DNA of 64,000 bases, taken from Fictibacillus nanhaiensis (GTDB lineage Bacteria > Bacillota > Bacilli > Bacillales > Fictibacillaceae). This document shows, piece by piece, positions 23,245 through 32,375 of the stretch; within the stretch, counting starts at the first letter, position 1, and every line of letters begins with the position of its first letter. A model generated the notes under the pieces. That model saw only the letters and a list, made by a program, of their open reading frames with translations. It ran no database searches and had not been told where the DNA came from. The stretch is from the NCBI RefSeq assembly GCF_019801215.1, contig NZ_JAHVJO010000003.1, positions 1 through 64,000 of the forward strand, read 5' to 3'. Made by a program: the position numbers and the translations under genes.

Positions 23245-24510
23245 CTATGATTTTACAGTTTGCAGTCTTTGTGTAGCCATAAACTCCTCGATCTCTTCTA
23301 CTTCTCGAATGATATCCTTTGAAAGGTTCTCATACCCATCTTCGGTAACTAAAATATCATCCTCAATTCGGATTCCAATGGATTCTTCTTCAATGTATAA
23401 TCCAGGCTCGATGGTAATAACCATGCCCGGCTCAAGGACACGATCCTTATATGAGCCAACATCATGTGTGTCTAATCCAAGGAAATGACCCACACTATGA
23501 TAATAATACTTGGACAGTTCTGAGTCTTCTTGAATTAGGCCGATCGCTTTACATTCTTCTGCGAGCACCTTTTTAGCATGTTTATCGAGTTCTGCATATG
23601 CGAGACCTGGTTTAATCAATGCCGTTGTTTCTTTAAGTGCCTTTAACACGATATTATACAGCTGCTTTTGGCGGTCAGTGAATTTTCCGTCCACCGGAAA
23701 CGTGTAGCTGATGTCGGCATTGTAATAATTTTTTTGTGCGCCAAGATCAAGTAACACGAGATCTCCTGATTGAATCTGCGCATTGTTGTCTTCATAATGA
23801 AGGACGGTTGCATTCTTCCCACTTGCTGTAATCGTATTAAAAGCGAAATTTCGAATGCCTGAGGATTTTAGCTTAAAGTCAAAATGAGCTTCTAACTGGT
23901 ATTCCATCATCCCTGCCTTGGCATGCTTCAACACATTGTAGATCCCCTCTTTTGTGATGGAGATCGCTTCTCGAATGGTTTGAATTTCTTCAGCTGTTTT
24001 GATCACTCGCAGCTCGGAAACTTCAGGATAGATGTTATTAATAGAAAGGTGTGGATAGTGCTCTTTAATCTGTTTAGCAAATAACGATGTTTGGGTTGGA
24101 GCATCTGACCAGCCACGGCGTTCAAGATCAAGACATACATGCTTCACTTGGTTCGTAAAAAAGAGACTTGCTACAAACCCTTCGAAGTTTTCCACATACT
24201 TAACCTCTTTAATCCCAGAAATTTCTTCGGCTTCCTCTTTAGAGATGGTTTTACCTACCCACTTTTCCATAACTGGATCTGCTTTTTGGATAAATAGCAT
24301 CTCCTCCAGTGAACTTCCCGACTTTTTCATCAACAAAATAACGTTCGGTTCATTGATTCCCGTCAAGTAATAGAAATGGCGGTTCGGTACGAAAGGATAA
24401 TGTTCATCCGCTGACTTTTGTGGAGCTTTGCCGGCAAATAGGATCGTAACCGATTCATCAGGCAGCACGTCTTTTAATCGGCTTCGATTTCGTTCAAACA
24501 AGTACGACAT
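23245..24510 (-). CDS. Xaa-Pro aminopeptidase, M24 family
   Basis: A 421-aa metallopeptidase. The N-terminal creatinase-like domain covers residues about 1-170, with FVPNRHFYYLTGINEP typical of aminopeptidase P. The pita-bread catalytic domain shows the five metal ligands: LLDLGAQ and NADISYTFP (two Asp), HSVGHFLGLDTHD (His), TIEPGLY (Glu) and IRIEDDI (Glu). The start at 24510 (MSYLFERNRSRL) is chosen since GGGGG lies 8 bases upstream. It removes N-terminal residues before proline; cytoplasmic. Followed downstream by nothing on the same strand within the operon. Confidence 0.9.
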   Translation of the reverse strand: MSYLFERNRSRLKDVLPDESVTILFAGKAPQKSADEHYPFVPNRHFYYLTGINEPNVILLMKKSGSSLEEMLFIQKADPVMEKWVGKTISKEEAEEISGIKEVKYVENFEGFVASLFFTNQVKHVCLDLERRGWSDAPTQTSLFAKQIKEHYPHLSINNIYPEVSELRVIKTAEEIQTIREAISITKEGIYNVLKHAKAGMMEYQLEAHFDFKLKSSGIRNFAFNTITASGKNATVLHYEDNNAQIQSGDLVLLDLGAQKNYYNADISYTFPVDGKFTDRQKQLYNIVLKALKETTALIKPGLAYAELDKHAKKVLAEECKAIGLIQEDSELSKYYYHSVGHFLGLDTHDVGSYKDRVLEPGMVITIEPGLYIEEESIGIRIEDDILVTEDGYENLSKDIIREVEEIEEFMATQRLQTVKS

Positions 24511-24639
24511 TGTTTCATCCCCCTTGAATAAAAAATAAAAACGACTGAATGGTTTATTTATACACTTCATATTATAAAGATTAAACCGGGGTCATGACAA
24601 ATGTTTTTTGAATTTTTTTACTTTTTTCTATATATAAAA

Positions 24640-24665
24640 AAGCTAACCTTTAAATCGGTTAGCTT
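24640..24665 (-). terminator. Terminator after pepT
   Basis: AAGCTAACC and GGTTAGCTT form a perfect 9-bp stem followed on the minus strand by a T-rich run. Confidence 0.85.
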
Positions 24666-24674
24666 TCACATGAC

Positions 24675-25913
24675 CTATGCTTCTTGTTCAAACAGCTGTA
24701 CAAGTTCTACGATGACTTGTGTCGCTTTAACCATGTTATCAACCGAAATATATTCATGACGGCCGTGATAGTTTTCTCCACCTGTAAAAATGTTCGGTGT
24801 TGGCAGTCCCATATAAGAAAGCTGAGAGCCATCTGTTCCCCCTCGTATCGGTTTGATGATTGGCTCGATCTCAAGGTTTTTCATCGCTTTGTACGCGATA
24901 TCTACAATTTCTTTTACCGGTTCGATCTTCTCTCTCATGTTGTAGTACGTATCTTTCATCTCTAACAGGATGTTTCCTTTTCCATATGTTTCTCTTAATT
25001 CATCAACAATCTTTTGCATCGTTGCTTTTCTATTTTCAAAAAGATTCTTGTCAAAGTCTCTGATGATGTAATTCATGTCCGTTTGTTCAACGTCCCCTTT
25101 TAATGAAAGAAGATGATAAAACCCTTCATAGCCGTCCGTATGTTCAGGGGCTTCTTCTCTCGGCAGCTTGCTTTGCAGTTCCATCGCAATTTTCAAAGAG
25201 TTGACCATTTTTCCTTTTGCTGATCCTGGATGAATGTTTTTCCCTTTGATAACAATATGCGCATCTGCCGCATTAAAGCTTTCATATTCCAGTTCACCGA
25301 GAGGTCCACCGTCCATCGTATAAGCAAATTTAGCCCCGAATGCCGCAACGTCAAACTTGTGAGGGCCTCTCCCGATCTCTTCGTCCGGAGTGAACGCTAC
25401 TCGTATTTTTCCATGCTTGAGTTCTGGATGCTGAATTAAATACTTCATCGCTGTCATGATCTCCGCGATTCCCGCTTTGTTGTCAGCTCCTAGCAGAGTT
25501 GTGCCGTCTGTTGTGATAAGCGTATGCCCTTTGTAATGATTCAGACTTGGAAAATCCTTTGGAGATAATTCAATATGTAGTTCTTTGTTTAACGTGATGG
25601 TTTTTCCATCATAGTTGTCAACGATTTGAGGCTTAACGTTTGCACCAGTAAAATCGGTTGCCGTATCAACGTGAGCCAGAAATCCAATCGTTGGCACGTC
25701 TTTTTCTGTGTTAGATGGAAGAGTTGCCATCACATATCCGTTTTCATCGATCGTCACGTCTTCCATGCCAATTTCCTTTAGTTCATTCACGAGCATGTTT
25801 GCGAGAGTCAGCTGTCCTGGTGTAGAAGGACAGGATTCACTCGTTTCATCAGATTGTGTATCTACCTTTACATAGGAAGTAAATCTCTCAATGATTGCTT
25901 GTTTCAACTTCAT
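24675..25913 (-). CDS. pepT: Peptidase T (tripeptidase)
   Basis: A 412-aa M20-family aminotripeptidase. Signature stretches are [20 protein letters not shown] at the start, [12 protein letters not shown] (first zinc His and Asp), [14 protein letters not shown] (bridging Asp), [16 protein letters not shown] (catalytic Glu pair), and [17 protein letters not shown], then [10 protein letters not shown] near the end. The start [11 protein letters not shown] at 25913 matches the family length of about 410; the ORF is open for 24 further codons upstream. It cleaves the N-terminal residue from tripeptides in the cytoplasm, completing peptide use along with the M24 peptidase. Confidence 0.93.
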   Translation of the reverse strand: MKLKQAIIERFTSYVKVDTQSDETSESCPSTPGQLTLANMLVNELKEIGMEDVTIDENGYVMATLPSNTEKDVPTIGFLAHVDTATDFTGANVKPQIVDNYDGKTITLNKELHIELSPKDFPSLNHYKGHTLITTDGTTLLGADNKAGIAEIMTAMKYLIQHPELKHGKIRVAFTPDEEIGRGPHKFDVAAFGAKFAYTMDGGPLGELEYESFNAADAHIVIKGKNIHPGSAKGKMVNSLKIAMELQSKLPREEAPEHTDGYEGFYHLLSLKGDVEQTDMNYIIRDFDKNLFENRKATMQKIVDELRETYGKGNILLEMKDTYYNMREKIEPVKEIVDIAYKAMKNLEIEPIIKPIRGGTDGSQLSYMGLPTPNIFTGGENYHGRHEYISVDNMVKATQVIVELVQLFEQEA

Positions 25914-26081
25914 CAACTCCCATTCCTTTTGTTTTATCTTAGCATGTTTGTCAGACTTCGAGAAATGCTCTTTAAGCCCATTCACCTTTTGCTTGTCGGG
26001 GCTGAACTCTTCTAGAAATGAGCCTTATTAAAAACCTATGTGTCAATAAACCATTTTTATAGAAATCCTTCAACAGTCTAA

Positions 26082-26108
26082 ACAACTTGTCCTTTTTCGC
26101 ATATGATA
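26082..26108 (+). promoter_or_regulatory. Sigma-K/E-like promoter of Lys/Cys-rich gene
   Basis: CATATGATA (26100-26108) fits CATANNNTA, with an AC 16 bases upstream (26082-26083), one base short of the usual sigma-K spacing. It suggests mother-cell expression. Confidence 0.35.
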
Positions 26109-26161
26109 TATTAACCGACGCAGAGATTGGGGGGACAGGAAATCTCAGCGAGGTGAAATCA

Positions 26162-26269
26162 ATGAGCTGGAAACGAGATCACAAATGTGAATCTTCATCT
26201 TCTTATTACTACTACTTCAAATGTAAAAAGTGCAAGAAAAAGAAGAAGAAGTGTAGATGCAGATACTAA
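26162..26269 (+). CDS. 35-aa Lys/Cys/Tyr-rich protein, probable spore protein
   Basis: A 35-aa protein of extreme composition: a start MSWKRDHKCESSSS, four Tyr, then CKKC, six Lys and a CRCRY end. GAGGTG lies 7 bases before the ATG, and a strong terminator follows directly. Five Cys and clustered basic and Tyr residues are features of small cross-linked coat or crust proteins. A sigma-K/E-like promoter lies just upstream. I know no named family. Metal or nucleic-acid binding is another possibility. Confidence 0.55.
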   Translation: MSWKRDHKCESSSSYYYYFKCKKCKKKKKKCRCRY

Positions 26270-26281
26270 TTTTCTAAAACA

Positions 26282-26308
26282 AAAAGGAGTCCATTTTGGG
26301 CTCCTTTC
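26282..26308. terminator. Terminator after Lys/Cys-rich gene
   Basis: AAAGGAG-CC and GG-CTCCTTT arms with a short loop; it lies between the convergent 35-aa and DUF1801 genes. Confidence 0.7.
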
Positions 26309-26312
26309 CAAA

Positions 26313-26729
26313 TTACTTATATATTCCTTGTATGTGATCAACGGAAGACTGAATCAATTGCTTCAAGACTTCCACGTCAATATCCGAAAGCTTATTAACA
26401 TACACACAGGCGACTCCCGTTGTGTGTTTGCCAAATTCTTTTAGCAGCGCTTCGCGGTTAGGGTCACCAGGAGATAAGTATAAACTAATTTTGGCTTTCC
26501 TAGGGGAAAATCCGACTATTGCCGCATCTCCTTCATGACCTGTTGCGTATTTGTAATGATAAGAACCAAATCCGATAATGGTGGGTCCCCACATCTTCGC
26601 CTCAAATCCTGATGTTTCGGTAAAGATGTCCAGCAATTTATACGCATCTTCCCGCTTTTTCGGGCTTTCTACATTTTCAATAAACTCGATAACATTTCTG
26701 TCGTTTTCCTTTGTTTTTAGTTCATACAT
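26313..26729 (-). CDS. DUF1801 protein
   Basis: A 138-aa protein of the DUF1801/YdhG-like family. Typical features are the KKREDAYKLLDIFTETSG helix, MWGPTIIGFGSYHYKYATG, and the later AIVGFSPRKAKISLYL strand pair. The family shares a fold with frataxin-like and YdeI proteins; its function is unknown. Cytoplasmic, single gene. Confidence 0.85.
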   Translation of the reverse strand: MYELKTKENDRNVIEFIENVESPKKREDAYKLLDIFTETSGFEAKMWGPTIIGFGSYHYKYATGHEGDAAIVGFSPRKAKISLYLSPGDPNREALLKEFGKHTTGVACVYVNKLSDIDVEVLKQLIQSSVDHIQGIYK

Positions 26730-26839
26730 ACAGAAATCGCTCCTTTTAAACCGGTTTTCCTACCATTCTACACCATCTGCTTTATCCCTCCCTATTTTCT
26801 GTAGTTGTACGAATAAAAAAGCTGCCGGAACAACTTTTT

Positions 26840-27409
26840 CTATTCAATCCATTTTGTTAAAACGGTAATTGGCGTTTTATTCACGTCTTTTGGCTCCATA
26901 TCAGGATAGCCGAGATAAATAAAACCCGTCATTTGCCCTTTTTCAGAAAGACCAAAAAACTCCTTTATCTTCGGGTGATAGATGATTTTACCTGTTCTCC
27001 AAATGCTGCCTAATCCTAGTGCATGAGCAGCGAGCAGCATATTTTGAATTGAGCAGTGAACTGCTGCGTATTCTTCAATCTCTATTACATTATCCTTATC
27101 GCTCGGCTCCACCCCAACCGCAATGATGACAGGGGCTCGTAACGGATTATTTTTGGCTTTTTTGACTTTAAGACCTAACCCTTCTGGTGATAGATTCGCA
27201 TTTTCAATGATTGAGATATCCGCCATAACTTCACCAAGCTTCGTTCTGCCTTTTTCTTTTAATACGAAAAATCGCCAAGGCTCTGTTCGAAAGTGGTTCG
27301 GAGCATAAGTTCCAGCTTCTAAAATTTTGTCGATTACATGATTCGGGACAGAAGTGTCTTTTACCTTACCGATGCTTCTTCTCGTTTTGATTGCTTCAAA
27401 CGTATCCAT
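26840..27409 (-). CDS. Nitroreductase-family protein
   Basis: A 189-aa FMN-dependent nitroreductase (YdjA-like). It begins MDTFEAIKTRRSIGKVKD with the FMN-binding RRS, then YAPNHFRTEPWRFFVL, and ends with LGLGSIWRTG and GFIYLGYPD. The start at 27409 is chosen since AGAGGGAG lies 9 bases upstream. The enzyme type reduces nitro compounds or quinones with NAD(P)H; the natural substrate is unknown. A 21-bp phased repeat array lies about 110 bases upstream of its start. Confidence 0.88.
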   Translation of the reverse strand: MDTFEAIKTRRSIGKVKDTSVPNHVIDKILEAGTYAPNHFRTEPWRFFVLKEKGRTKLGEVMADISIIENANLSPEGLGLKVKKAKNNPLRAPVIIAVGVEPSDKDNVIEIEEYAAVHCSIQNMLLAAHALGLGSIWRTGKIIYHPKIKEFFGLSEKGQMTGFIYLGYPDMEPKDVNKTPITVLTKWIE

Positions 27410-27521
27410 ACGTTCACACTCCCTCTTCTTACAAGTATTCTGGGACATGTGAGGATATTAGTAGAAGGAATAGTGAGCAGGTCCAGAAGTTTTGGTGTTG
27501 GATTCGCTATTTTTGATGACG

Positions 27522-27605
27522 AATCCGAAAGTTTTCGGCGTCAATCCGAAAGTTTCGGGGCTCAATCCAAAAGTTTTGGTCGTCAATCCAAAAGTTTTAC
27601 CTACA
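27522..27605. repeat. 21-bp phased dyad array, locus 1
   Basis: Four units start with AATCC at 27522, 27543, 27564 and 27585, an exact period of 21 bp. Units centre on CCGAAAGTTTTCGG, CCGAAAGTTTCGG, CCAAAAGTTTTGG and CCAAAAGTTTTAC. In the first three the arms co-vary (CCG..CGG against CCA..TGG), so the symmetry is conserved. It ends with TATCCACGAGTC. A related array with the same end lies at 41026-41119. Confidence 0.8.
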
Positions 27606-27668
27606 TATCCACGAGTCGACATATATCGACAAATCCAAATGGTCACACATCAGGCTTAACAATCAAAA

Positions 27669-29393
27669 TCACTTCATTAATCTTCTTTTTTGATCCATAT
27701 ACGCGTTTAAATCTTGATCCAATGTCACATACTCTTCTGTTCCTGGTTTATACATACTGATTCGTCCAAGCAGCTCCGTAATTTTATGATCTAGAATTGC
27801 AAGTTCTTCTTGAATATTTTGTTTCGGCTTTATGGTCTTTTGCTGTTCTCGGGATAAAAATTCACTCAAACCCATTTCGATCCGTGAGATCTTTTTGTGC
27901 TGAATGGAAAGTAATTTATCACAGCATTTTTCAACAAAATAACGATCATGTGAAACGATGAGTAATGTTCCTGCAAACTGAAGAAGAGTTTCCTCCAGCT
28001 GTTCACGGCTCGGTAAATCCAAATGGTTTGTTGGTTCATCTAGTATAAGAAGATCATATTCTTGAAGAATCATCTCAGCGAGTTTTACGCGTGTTCGCTC
28101 TCCTAAACTTAAATGAGAAATGGGCTTCGTCCACTTGCTGTCGTCTATTCCCATACTTACTAAAATGCTACGTGCTTTTGAGGACTGCTCACGATTACTT
28201 AGATCAAAACATTCCTTAATACTTTTGTTTTCTGGCAGATCGAGGACATCTTGTGAGAGGTATGCGAGTTTAATTGACTCACTTTTCCAGAACGAGCCCT
28301 TCGTAATAGATTCCTCACCAAGCAGCATCTTGATTAAGGTTGTTTTTCCCGTCCCATTCGAACCAATCACTCCTATCCTTTCTCCATGCTTGATATAGAA
28401 ATGACTTTCTTCGAATAATAGACGGTCACCAAATTGCTTCGTTAACCCTTGTGCTTCAAGTACTCGCTTGCCTCTTTTTCCGGCGTTTTCAAATTGAAAC
28501 AACACCGATGCTTCTTCTTTTGGTTTTTCGATTCCGTATTTAGACAACTCAAGATTCAGTCGTTTGAGCTTCGATTTGACTTGATTATCCTTTTTCTTTG
28601 CTTTTGCTCGTTCGAACTCTCTTACACCCATTTGACGGTTCTCAGAGTTCGAGCCACCTTTACCAGCTTGTTTATGGGCTTTATCAGACCAATTCTTTAA
28701 CGTGTTCACCTGTTGATGAATCATATCCACTTTTCGCTGCTGTTTGTTATAATCGCGTAACTGCTGGTCATATCTTCTCTGTTTTTCTAGACGATAGGCT
28801 GTATAGTTGCCCTCATAAATAGTTAATTCTCCGTTCTCTATTTCAAAGATCTTCGTAACCGTTTCGTCCAAAAAATAGCGATCGTGCGAAATGACGATTG
28901 CCGCTCCTGCAAAGCTTTTTACTTCATCGATCAGCCATTGAACACCATGCAGATCTAAATGGTTCGTCGGTTCATCTAAAATGATGAACTCGGGATGATT
29001 TGCCCAAATGTTGGCGAGCGAGAGCTTTAATCGTTCTCCGCCACTCAAATAGGGAGATTGTTCCGATTGAAGTAAATCCTTAGAAAGCCCCATTCTTTTC
29101 GTCATGTGAAAAAAATCCTCTTTCGCTTCGACCATGATGTTATCCATAGTTATTGGACAGTCTGTGGATTGTGGAAGATATCCCATTTTCAAATGAGACG
29201 GCCATGTGGTAATTGATCCTTGATCCTGCTCTATATGTCCCGCTAGTATATTTACTAGTGTTGTTTTTCCTGAACCGTTCCAGCCGACGAGCCCGATTTT
29301 TTCACCTTGTCTGATTTCAAAATGAATGTCTTTTAGTATTTCGCGTTCACCAAATGTTTTCTTTATTCCTTTAACTTGTATAACTGTCGTCAT
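27669..29393 (-). CDS. ABC-F ATPase, probable antibiotic resistance type
   Basis: A 574-aa soluble protein with two ABC ATPase domains and no membrane segment. Domain 1: Walker A GWNGSGKTT near residue 38, signature LSGGERLKL, Walker B FIILDEPTNHLDL. An inter-domain linker rich in Lys/Gln follows (residues about 190-290). Domain 2: Walker A GSNGTGKTT, signature LSLGERTRV, Walker B LLILDEPTNHLDL. This is the ABC-F layout, acting on the ribosome. The C-terminal helical extension and long leader with terminator make it resemble Vga/Lsa/VmlR-type ribosome protection proteins rather than the housekeeping EttA/YdiF proteins. Confidence 0.88.
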   Translation of the reverse strand: MTTVIQVKGIKKTFGEREILKDIHFEIRQGEKIGLVGWNGSGKTTLVNILAGHIEQDQGSITTWPSHLKMGYLPQSTDCPITMDNIMVEAKEDFFHMTKRMGLSKDLLQSEQSPYLSGGERLKLSLANIWANHPEFIILDEPTNHLDLHGVQWLIDEVKSFAGAAIVISHDRYFLDETVTKIFEIENGELTIYEGNYTAYRLEKQRRYDQQLRDYNKQQRKVDMIHQQVNTLKNWSDKAHKQAGKGGSNSENRQMGVREFERAKAKKKDNQVKSKLKRLNLELSKYGIEKPKEEASVLFQFENAGKRGKRVLEAQGLTKQFGDRLLFEESHFYIKHGERIGVIGSNGTGKTTLIKMLLGEESITKGSFWKSESIKLAYLSQDVLDLPENKSIKECFDLSNREQSSKARSILVSMGIDDSKWTKPISHLSLGERTRVKLAEMILQEYDLLILDEPTNHLDLPSREQLEETLLQFAGTLLIVSHDRYFVEKCCDKLLSIQHKKISRIEMGLSEFLSREQQKTIKPKQNIQEELAILDHKITELLGRISMYKPGTEEYVTLDQDLNAYMDQKRRLMK

Positions 29394-29441
29394 AAAGCTT
29401 CACCCTCTTATGTTGTTTTATTTTGGGAGGTTTTTGACAAC

Positions 29442-29470
29442 AAAAAACCTCCCTGGAGATCCCAGAGAGG
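29442..29470 (-). terminator. Leader terminator (attenuator) of ABC-F gene
   Basis: Minus strand CCTCTCTGG, 5-base loop region, CCAGGGAGG followed by TTTTTTG. It is an intrinsic terminator placed inside the leader, upstream of the coding region. Confidence 0.75.
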
Positions 29471-29474
29471 TTGG

Positions 29475-29495
29475 TTATATGGAAATAAGCTGCAT
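29475..29495 (-). CDS. Putative leader peptide MQLISI
   Basis: ATG at 29495 opens a six-codon frame (MQLISI) ending in TAA at 29475, five bases before the terminator hairpin. The position suits ribosome-stalling control of the attenuator. No clear ribosome binding site is visible, so this is tentative. Confidence 0.25.
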   Translation of the reverse strand: MQLISI

Positions 29496-29726
29496 TTTAC
29501 AGGTACCGAATAAACACAAAAACAGAATTTTTGTGTGAAAGAAATGATATCAGTACTTATATTCGCAAAATGGGCAGACTTATCCTATTCTCCAGGTCTC
29601 AATTTTGAGTTTTCCTTAGAAAATAAGATTGTTCCACATCAGCGACGTACCGTACCTTTCCCTTATGACTTTTTACAAGTTTAGTATATTTACAAATTGC
29701 AGGATTGTCAATTGTATCCATAAAAA

Positions 29727-29761
29727 AGAGGCTAACCCTTAGTCCATCCGGGTCATCCTCT
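29727..29761 (-). terminator. Terminator after M14 peptidase gene
   Basis: AGAGG-T-ACCC and GGGT-A-CCTCT arms followed by TTTTTTA on the minus strand. Confidence 0.75.
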
Positions 29762-29770
29762 ATGGATCCT

Positions 29771-32164
29771 TTATTTCAGAATAAACGTCTCTGATCTGTA
29801 ATTTTTCTTGTTTCCATTAGGCTCATAATGGTTCTCAATATTGCCGCTAGGGTCAACTGAGAACCACTTCAGTGTCGTAGTTCTGTTGATGATAAGGGAT
29901 TCTGCGCCTTCCCGTGTTCCGCTAAGCATTAATTTTTGTGATTCAAAGGTTGGTCTGCTTCCATCTAATGTATAGTAAATGGTTGCAGGTTCGCTCGTCT
30001 TAAAGCTCACCTCTATCGCCTCATTAAATTTTCCTCCATTAGGAGTTGTTTTAGACTTTGGTGCTTTTTTGTCTTTAGAATAGGCATAAGCGACTTCCAT
30101 CAAACCTAACAGACCATTCGAGAACTCCATTGCTTCTTCATGTCCTTCTTCAAAAGGTGGCTGGAATCCAACGATTTCCCAACGGTTCGTTTCTTTGTTC
30201 CAAAGGTCTGCTCCCACTTCAAAATTCCACGCATAGATGCCTTTTTCATACCAAAGGAAGTCGGCAGAATTTCCGGCAGCTGAATAGAGAACATCCGGAA
30301 TCGGACCGGTTCTACTTGGCAGAATTACGGTACCGCGATGCTTTTTAATCTCTTTTAAAATATGATCGGATGCCTGCCAATAGTAAGCTTCTTCACCTGC
30401 GGATGGACGCGGCAATGTTTCGCGTTCAGGTGTGTATGCCCCTGGTGACCACATGAAATATCCGCCATAACTATGGATGTTCATGCCAAACTTGATGTTT
30501 GGATTTTGATTGGTCAGCCATGCAAGATTTTGGCTTTCCGGTTCAGAATGCTCACTCGGTCCTGCAAAAACGCTGCTTAAGCAATTTGTTGCAGACGCTC
30601 CAACATATCCATCAAATACCGATCCAACTGAATGGTTACGGTTTAAGTCAACACCCCATGCGTTTCTGTAGCCGTTATCGGACTGTGATGGTCCACAATG
30701 ATTGGTGAGGTTTTTGCGCTGCATATTAAAATCATAGAAACTAAAGTGAGCTCCATCCGGATTCATGGACGGAATAATAAAGATATCCAAGTTATCAACT
30801 AGCTTTTTCGTATCTCGGTCATGGGCATAGTTACGCAGCAAGCGTTCAGCCGTCTCCACGGAAACGAGAGGGGTTACCCATTCTCGGGCATGTTCTTGGG
30901 AATAACCAAGCACTCCTGGCTTTGATCCGTCACGATGTTTCCCGATACGAATGGCTTTTACCGTAAAAGGATCGCGTGAAACGGTAGCTGGAGCTTTTAA
31001 ATTGTCGGTTAAATTTGCTGTTGCAGGCATGACGATTTCGCTGCCAGCACTTCCGCGATACGTTGTAGCTGATAATAGATGGTTTGCGCTGGAATTTAAT
31101 GCTTCTACAACCTCTTGAGCTGTACTTTTCACAATTCCTGCAGCATCTGTTGCAAGGTTAACGGTTACTTTGTTTCCATTGGCTTCAACAGATAGTGTCG
31201 CGTCTCTTTGATCAGGCTTCTTAAACTCTACACTCATAGAGTTTCCGCCCTCATGTCCCCACGCTTTTGAAGTCACGACCACTGCTGCGTTTTGAAGTGT
31301 TCCTAAAGTTGCCTGTGCTTTGCGGCGGTAACCGTTTGTTTTATTAGGCATCTCAACAATTTCAGCAAGCTCTGGATACTCTTTTACGAGATTCTCTATT
31401 CGAGCGTTTATTTCAGTTGGATCCATATAGTGATCGACGAAATTTTTTACATAATGCTTGCTTGGACGATCAGGTTTATCTTCCCCAATCCACTCCGTTA
31501 CTTTCGAAGTCGCTTTTCCTCCTGATGAACTCTCGATTGTCACTTCTTTCGGTTTGGCTGTAATCGGCACCATAAAGGAGTGATACAAGTATTCACCTGC
31601 GGCTTCTTTCTTTTGAAGTGTGGCTATCTTTTCCATTCCGTTTTCCAGCCATTTTGCTGTAAGAATGGTTGACGAGCTAGTACCTGCTGATGATTTGGCT
31701 TCTACATATAAGAACGTGTCAGATTGGTTAGTGAAATGATTGGCGCGTAGAATGTTTACGGTATCCTCAGCAGCTGTCAGCTGTTTTTCCTGTTTTACAG
31801 CGACATTTCTTTCTGCAACACGCTGATTCCATTCACTCTGAGTGATCAACGTTTCTTTGACTGATACTCCATGGAGCTTAAGCATTGCGATTTCAGTTGG
31901 TGTTACGACAGCATCCACCTCGAGTACTCCATTGTGATAATGCACCCTGTGCGCAAGATCGATTCCAATCTCAGTCAGCTTGTCCATCGCAGCTTTGTTT
32001 GGTACTTCCAGCTGAACAATGGATGCCGTTTCGGCTTCTTTCACCTTAAGTAAAGACGCTTCAGCACGTGGTGCTCGGACTCCCGGATCTAATGTCGCAA
32101 AAGCAAGCCCTGCAACTGTCGATAGCACGAGAGCAGACGATACCCATTTCGTTTTCCCTATCAT
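29771..32164 (-). CDS. Secreted M14 zinc carboxypeptidase
   Basis: About 797 aa from the ATG at 32164, where AGGAGG is about 10 bases upstream (the GTG at 32173 is too close). It has a signal peptide (IGKTKWVSSALVLSTVAGLAFA). A pro-region of about 200 residues is followed by the M14 domain at about residues 235-690: HAREWVTP near residue 425 (zinc His and Glu), NPDGAHFS, WGVDLNRNH, the third zinc ligand in NIHSYGGYF, and catalytic Glu in NFEVG. An insertion (about 290-390) separates the first strands from the active site. The C-terminal 75 residues (SFKTSEPATIYYTLDGSRPT) are a chitobiase-type beta-sandwich. Extracellular protein or peptide degradation. Confidence 0.88.
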   Translation of the reverse strand: MIGKTKWVSSALVLSTVAGLAFATLDPGVRAPRAEASLLKVKEAETASIVQLEVPNKAAMDKLTEIGIDLAHRVHYHNGVLEVDAVVTPTEIAMLKLHGVSVKETLITQSEWNQRVAERNVAVKQEKQLTAAEDTVNILRANHFTNQSDTFLYVEAKSSAGTSSSTILTAKWLENGMEKIATLQKKEAAGEYLYHSFMVPITAKPKEVTIESSSGGKATSKVTEWIGEDKPDRPSKHYVKNFVDHYMDPTEINARIENLVKEYPELAEIVEMPNKTNGYRRKAQATLGTLQNAAVVVTSKAWGHEGGNSMSVEFKKPDQRDATLSVEANGNKVTVNLATDAAGIVKSTAQEVVEALNSSANHLLSATTYRGSAGSEIVMPATANLTDNLKAPATVSRDPFTVKAIRIGKHRDGSKPGVLGYSQEHAREWVTPLVSVETAERLLRNYAHDRDTKKLVDNLDIFIIPSMNPDGAHFSFYDFNMQRKNLTNHCGPSQSDNGYRNAWGVDLNRNHSVGSVFDGYVGASATNCLSSVFAGPSEHSEPESQNLAWLTNQNPNIKFGMNIHSYGGYFMWSPGAYTPERETLPRPSAGEEAYYWQASDHILKEIKKHRGTVILPSRTGPIPDVLYSAAGNSADFLWYEKGIYAWNFEVGADLWNKETNRWEIVGFQPPFEEGHEEAMEFSNGLLGLMEVAYAYSKDKKAPKSKTTPNGGKFNEAIEVSFKTSEPATIYYTLDGSRPTFESQKLMLSGTREGAESLIINRTTTLKWFSVDPSGNIENHYEPNGNKKNYRSETFILK

Positions 32165-32375
32165 ACAAAACACACCTCCTATGTAAATATAAGGATAGTG
32201 TATCGTTATTTTCAGAAAATTGAATCATACTTTAGAATGATGATGTACTGAAGTGAAATACCTAGTTATGTATCATTTTTTTATGCGATTTCATAATGAT
32301 GAAGAAAAAGGAAATGTTTAGTAATTAGGGAATAGATAGATAGTGCTATTTACACTAATTTTTAATTCCTAGTCT

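Larger units (their letters stand above)
29394..29711 (-). promoter_or_regulatory. Promoter and attenuator leader of ABC-F gene
   Basis: On the minus strand a near-consensus promoter, TTGACA (29711-29706), 17 bases, TATACT (29688-29683), predicts a start near 29676. That gives a 5' leader of about 280 bases. The leader contains a terminator-like hairpin (29442-29470) ending 49 bases before the ATG, and a six-residue frame MQLISI ending just before that hairpin. This is the architecture of antibiotic-responsive attenuation upstream of ABC-F, erm and bmr genes. The short frame lacks a clear ribosome binding site. Confidence 0.65.
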
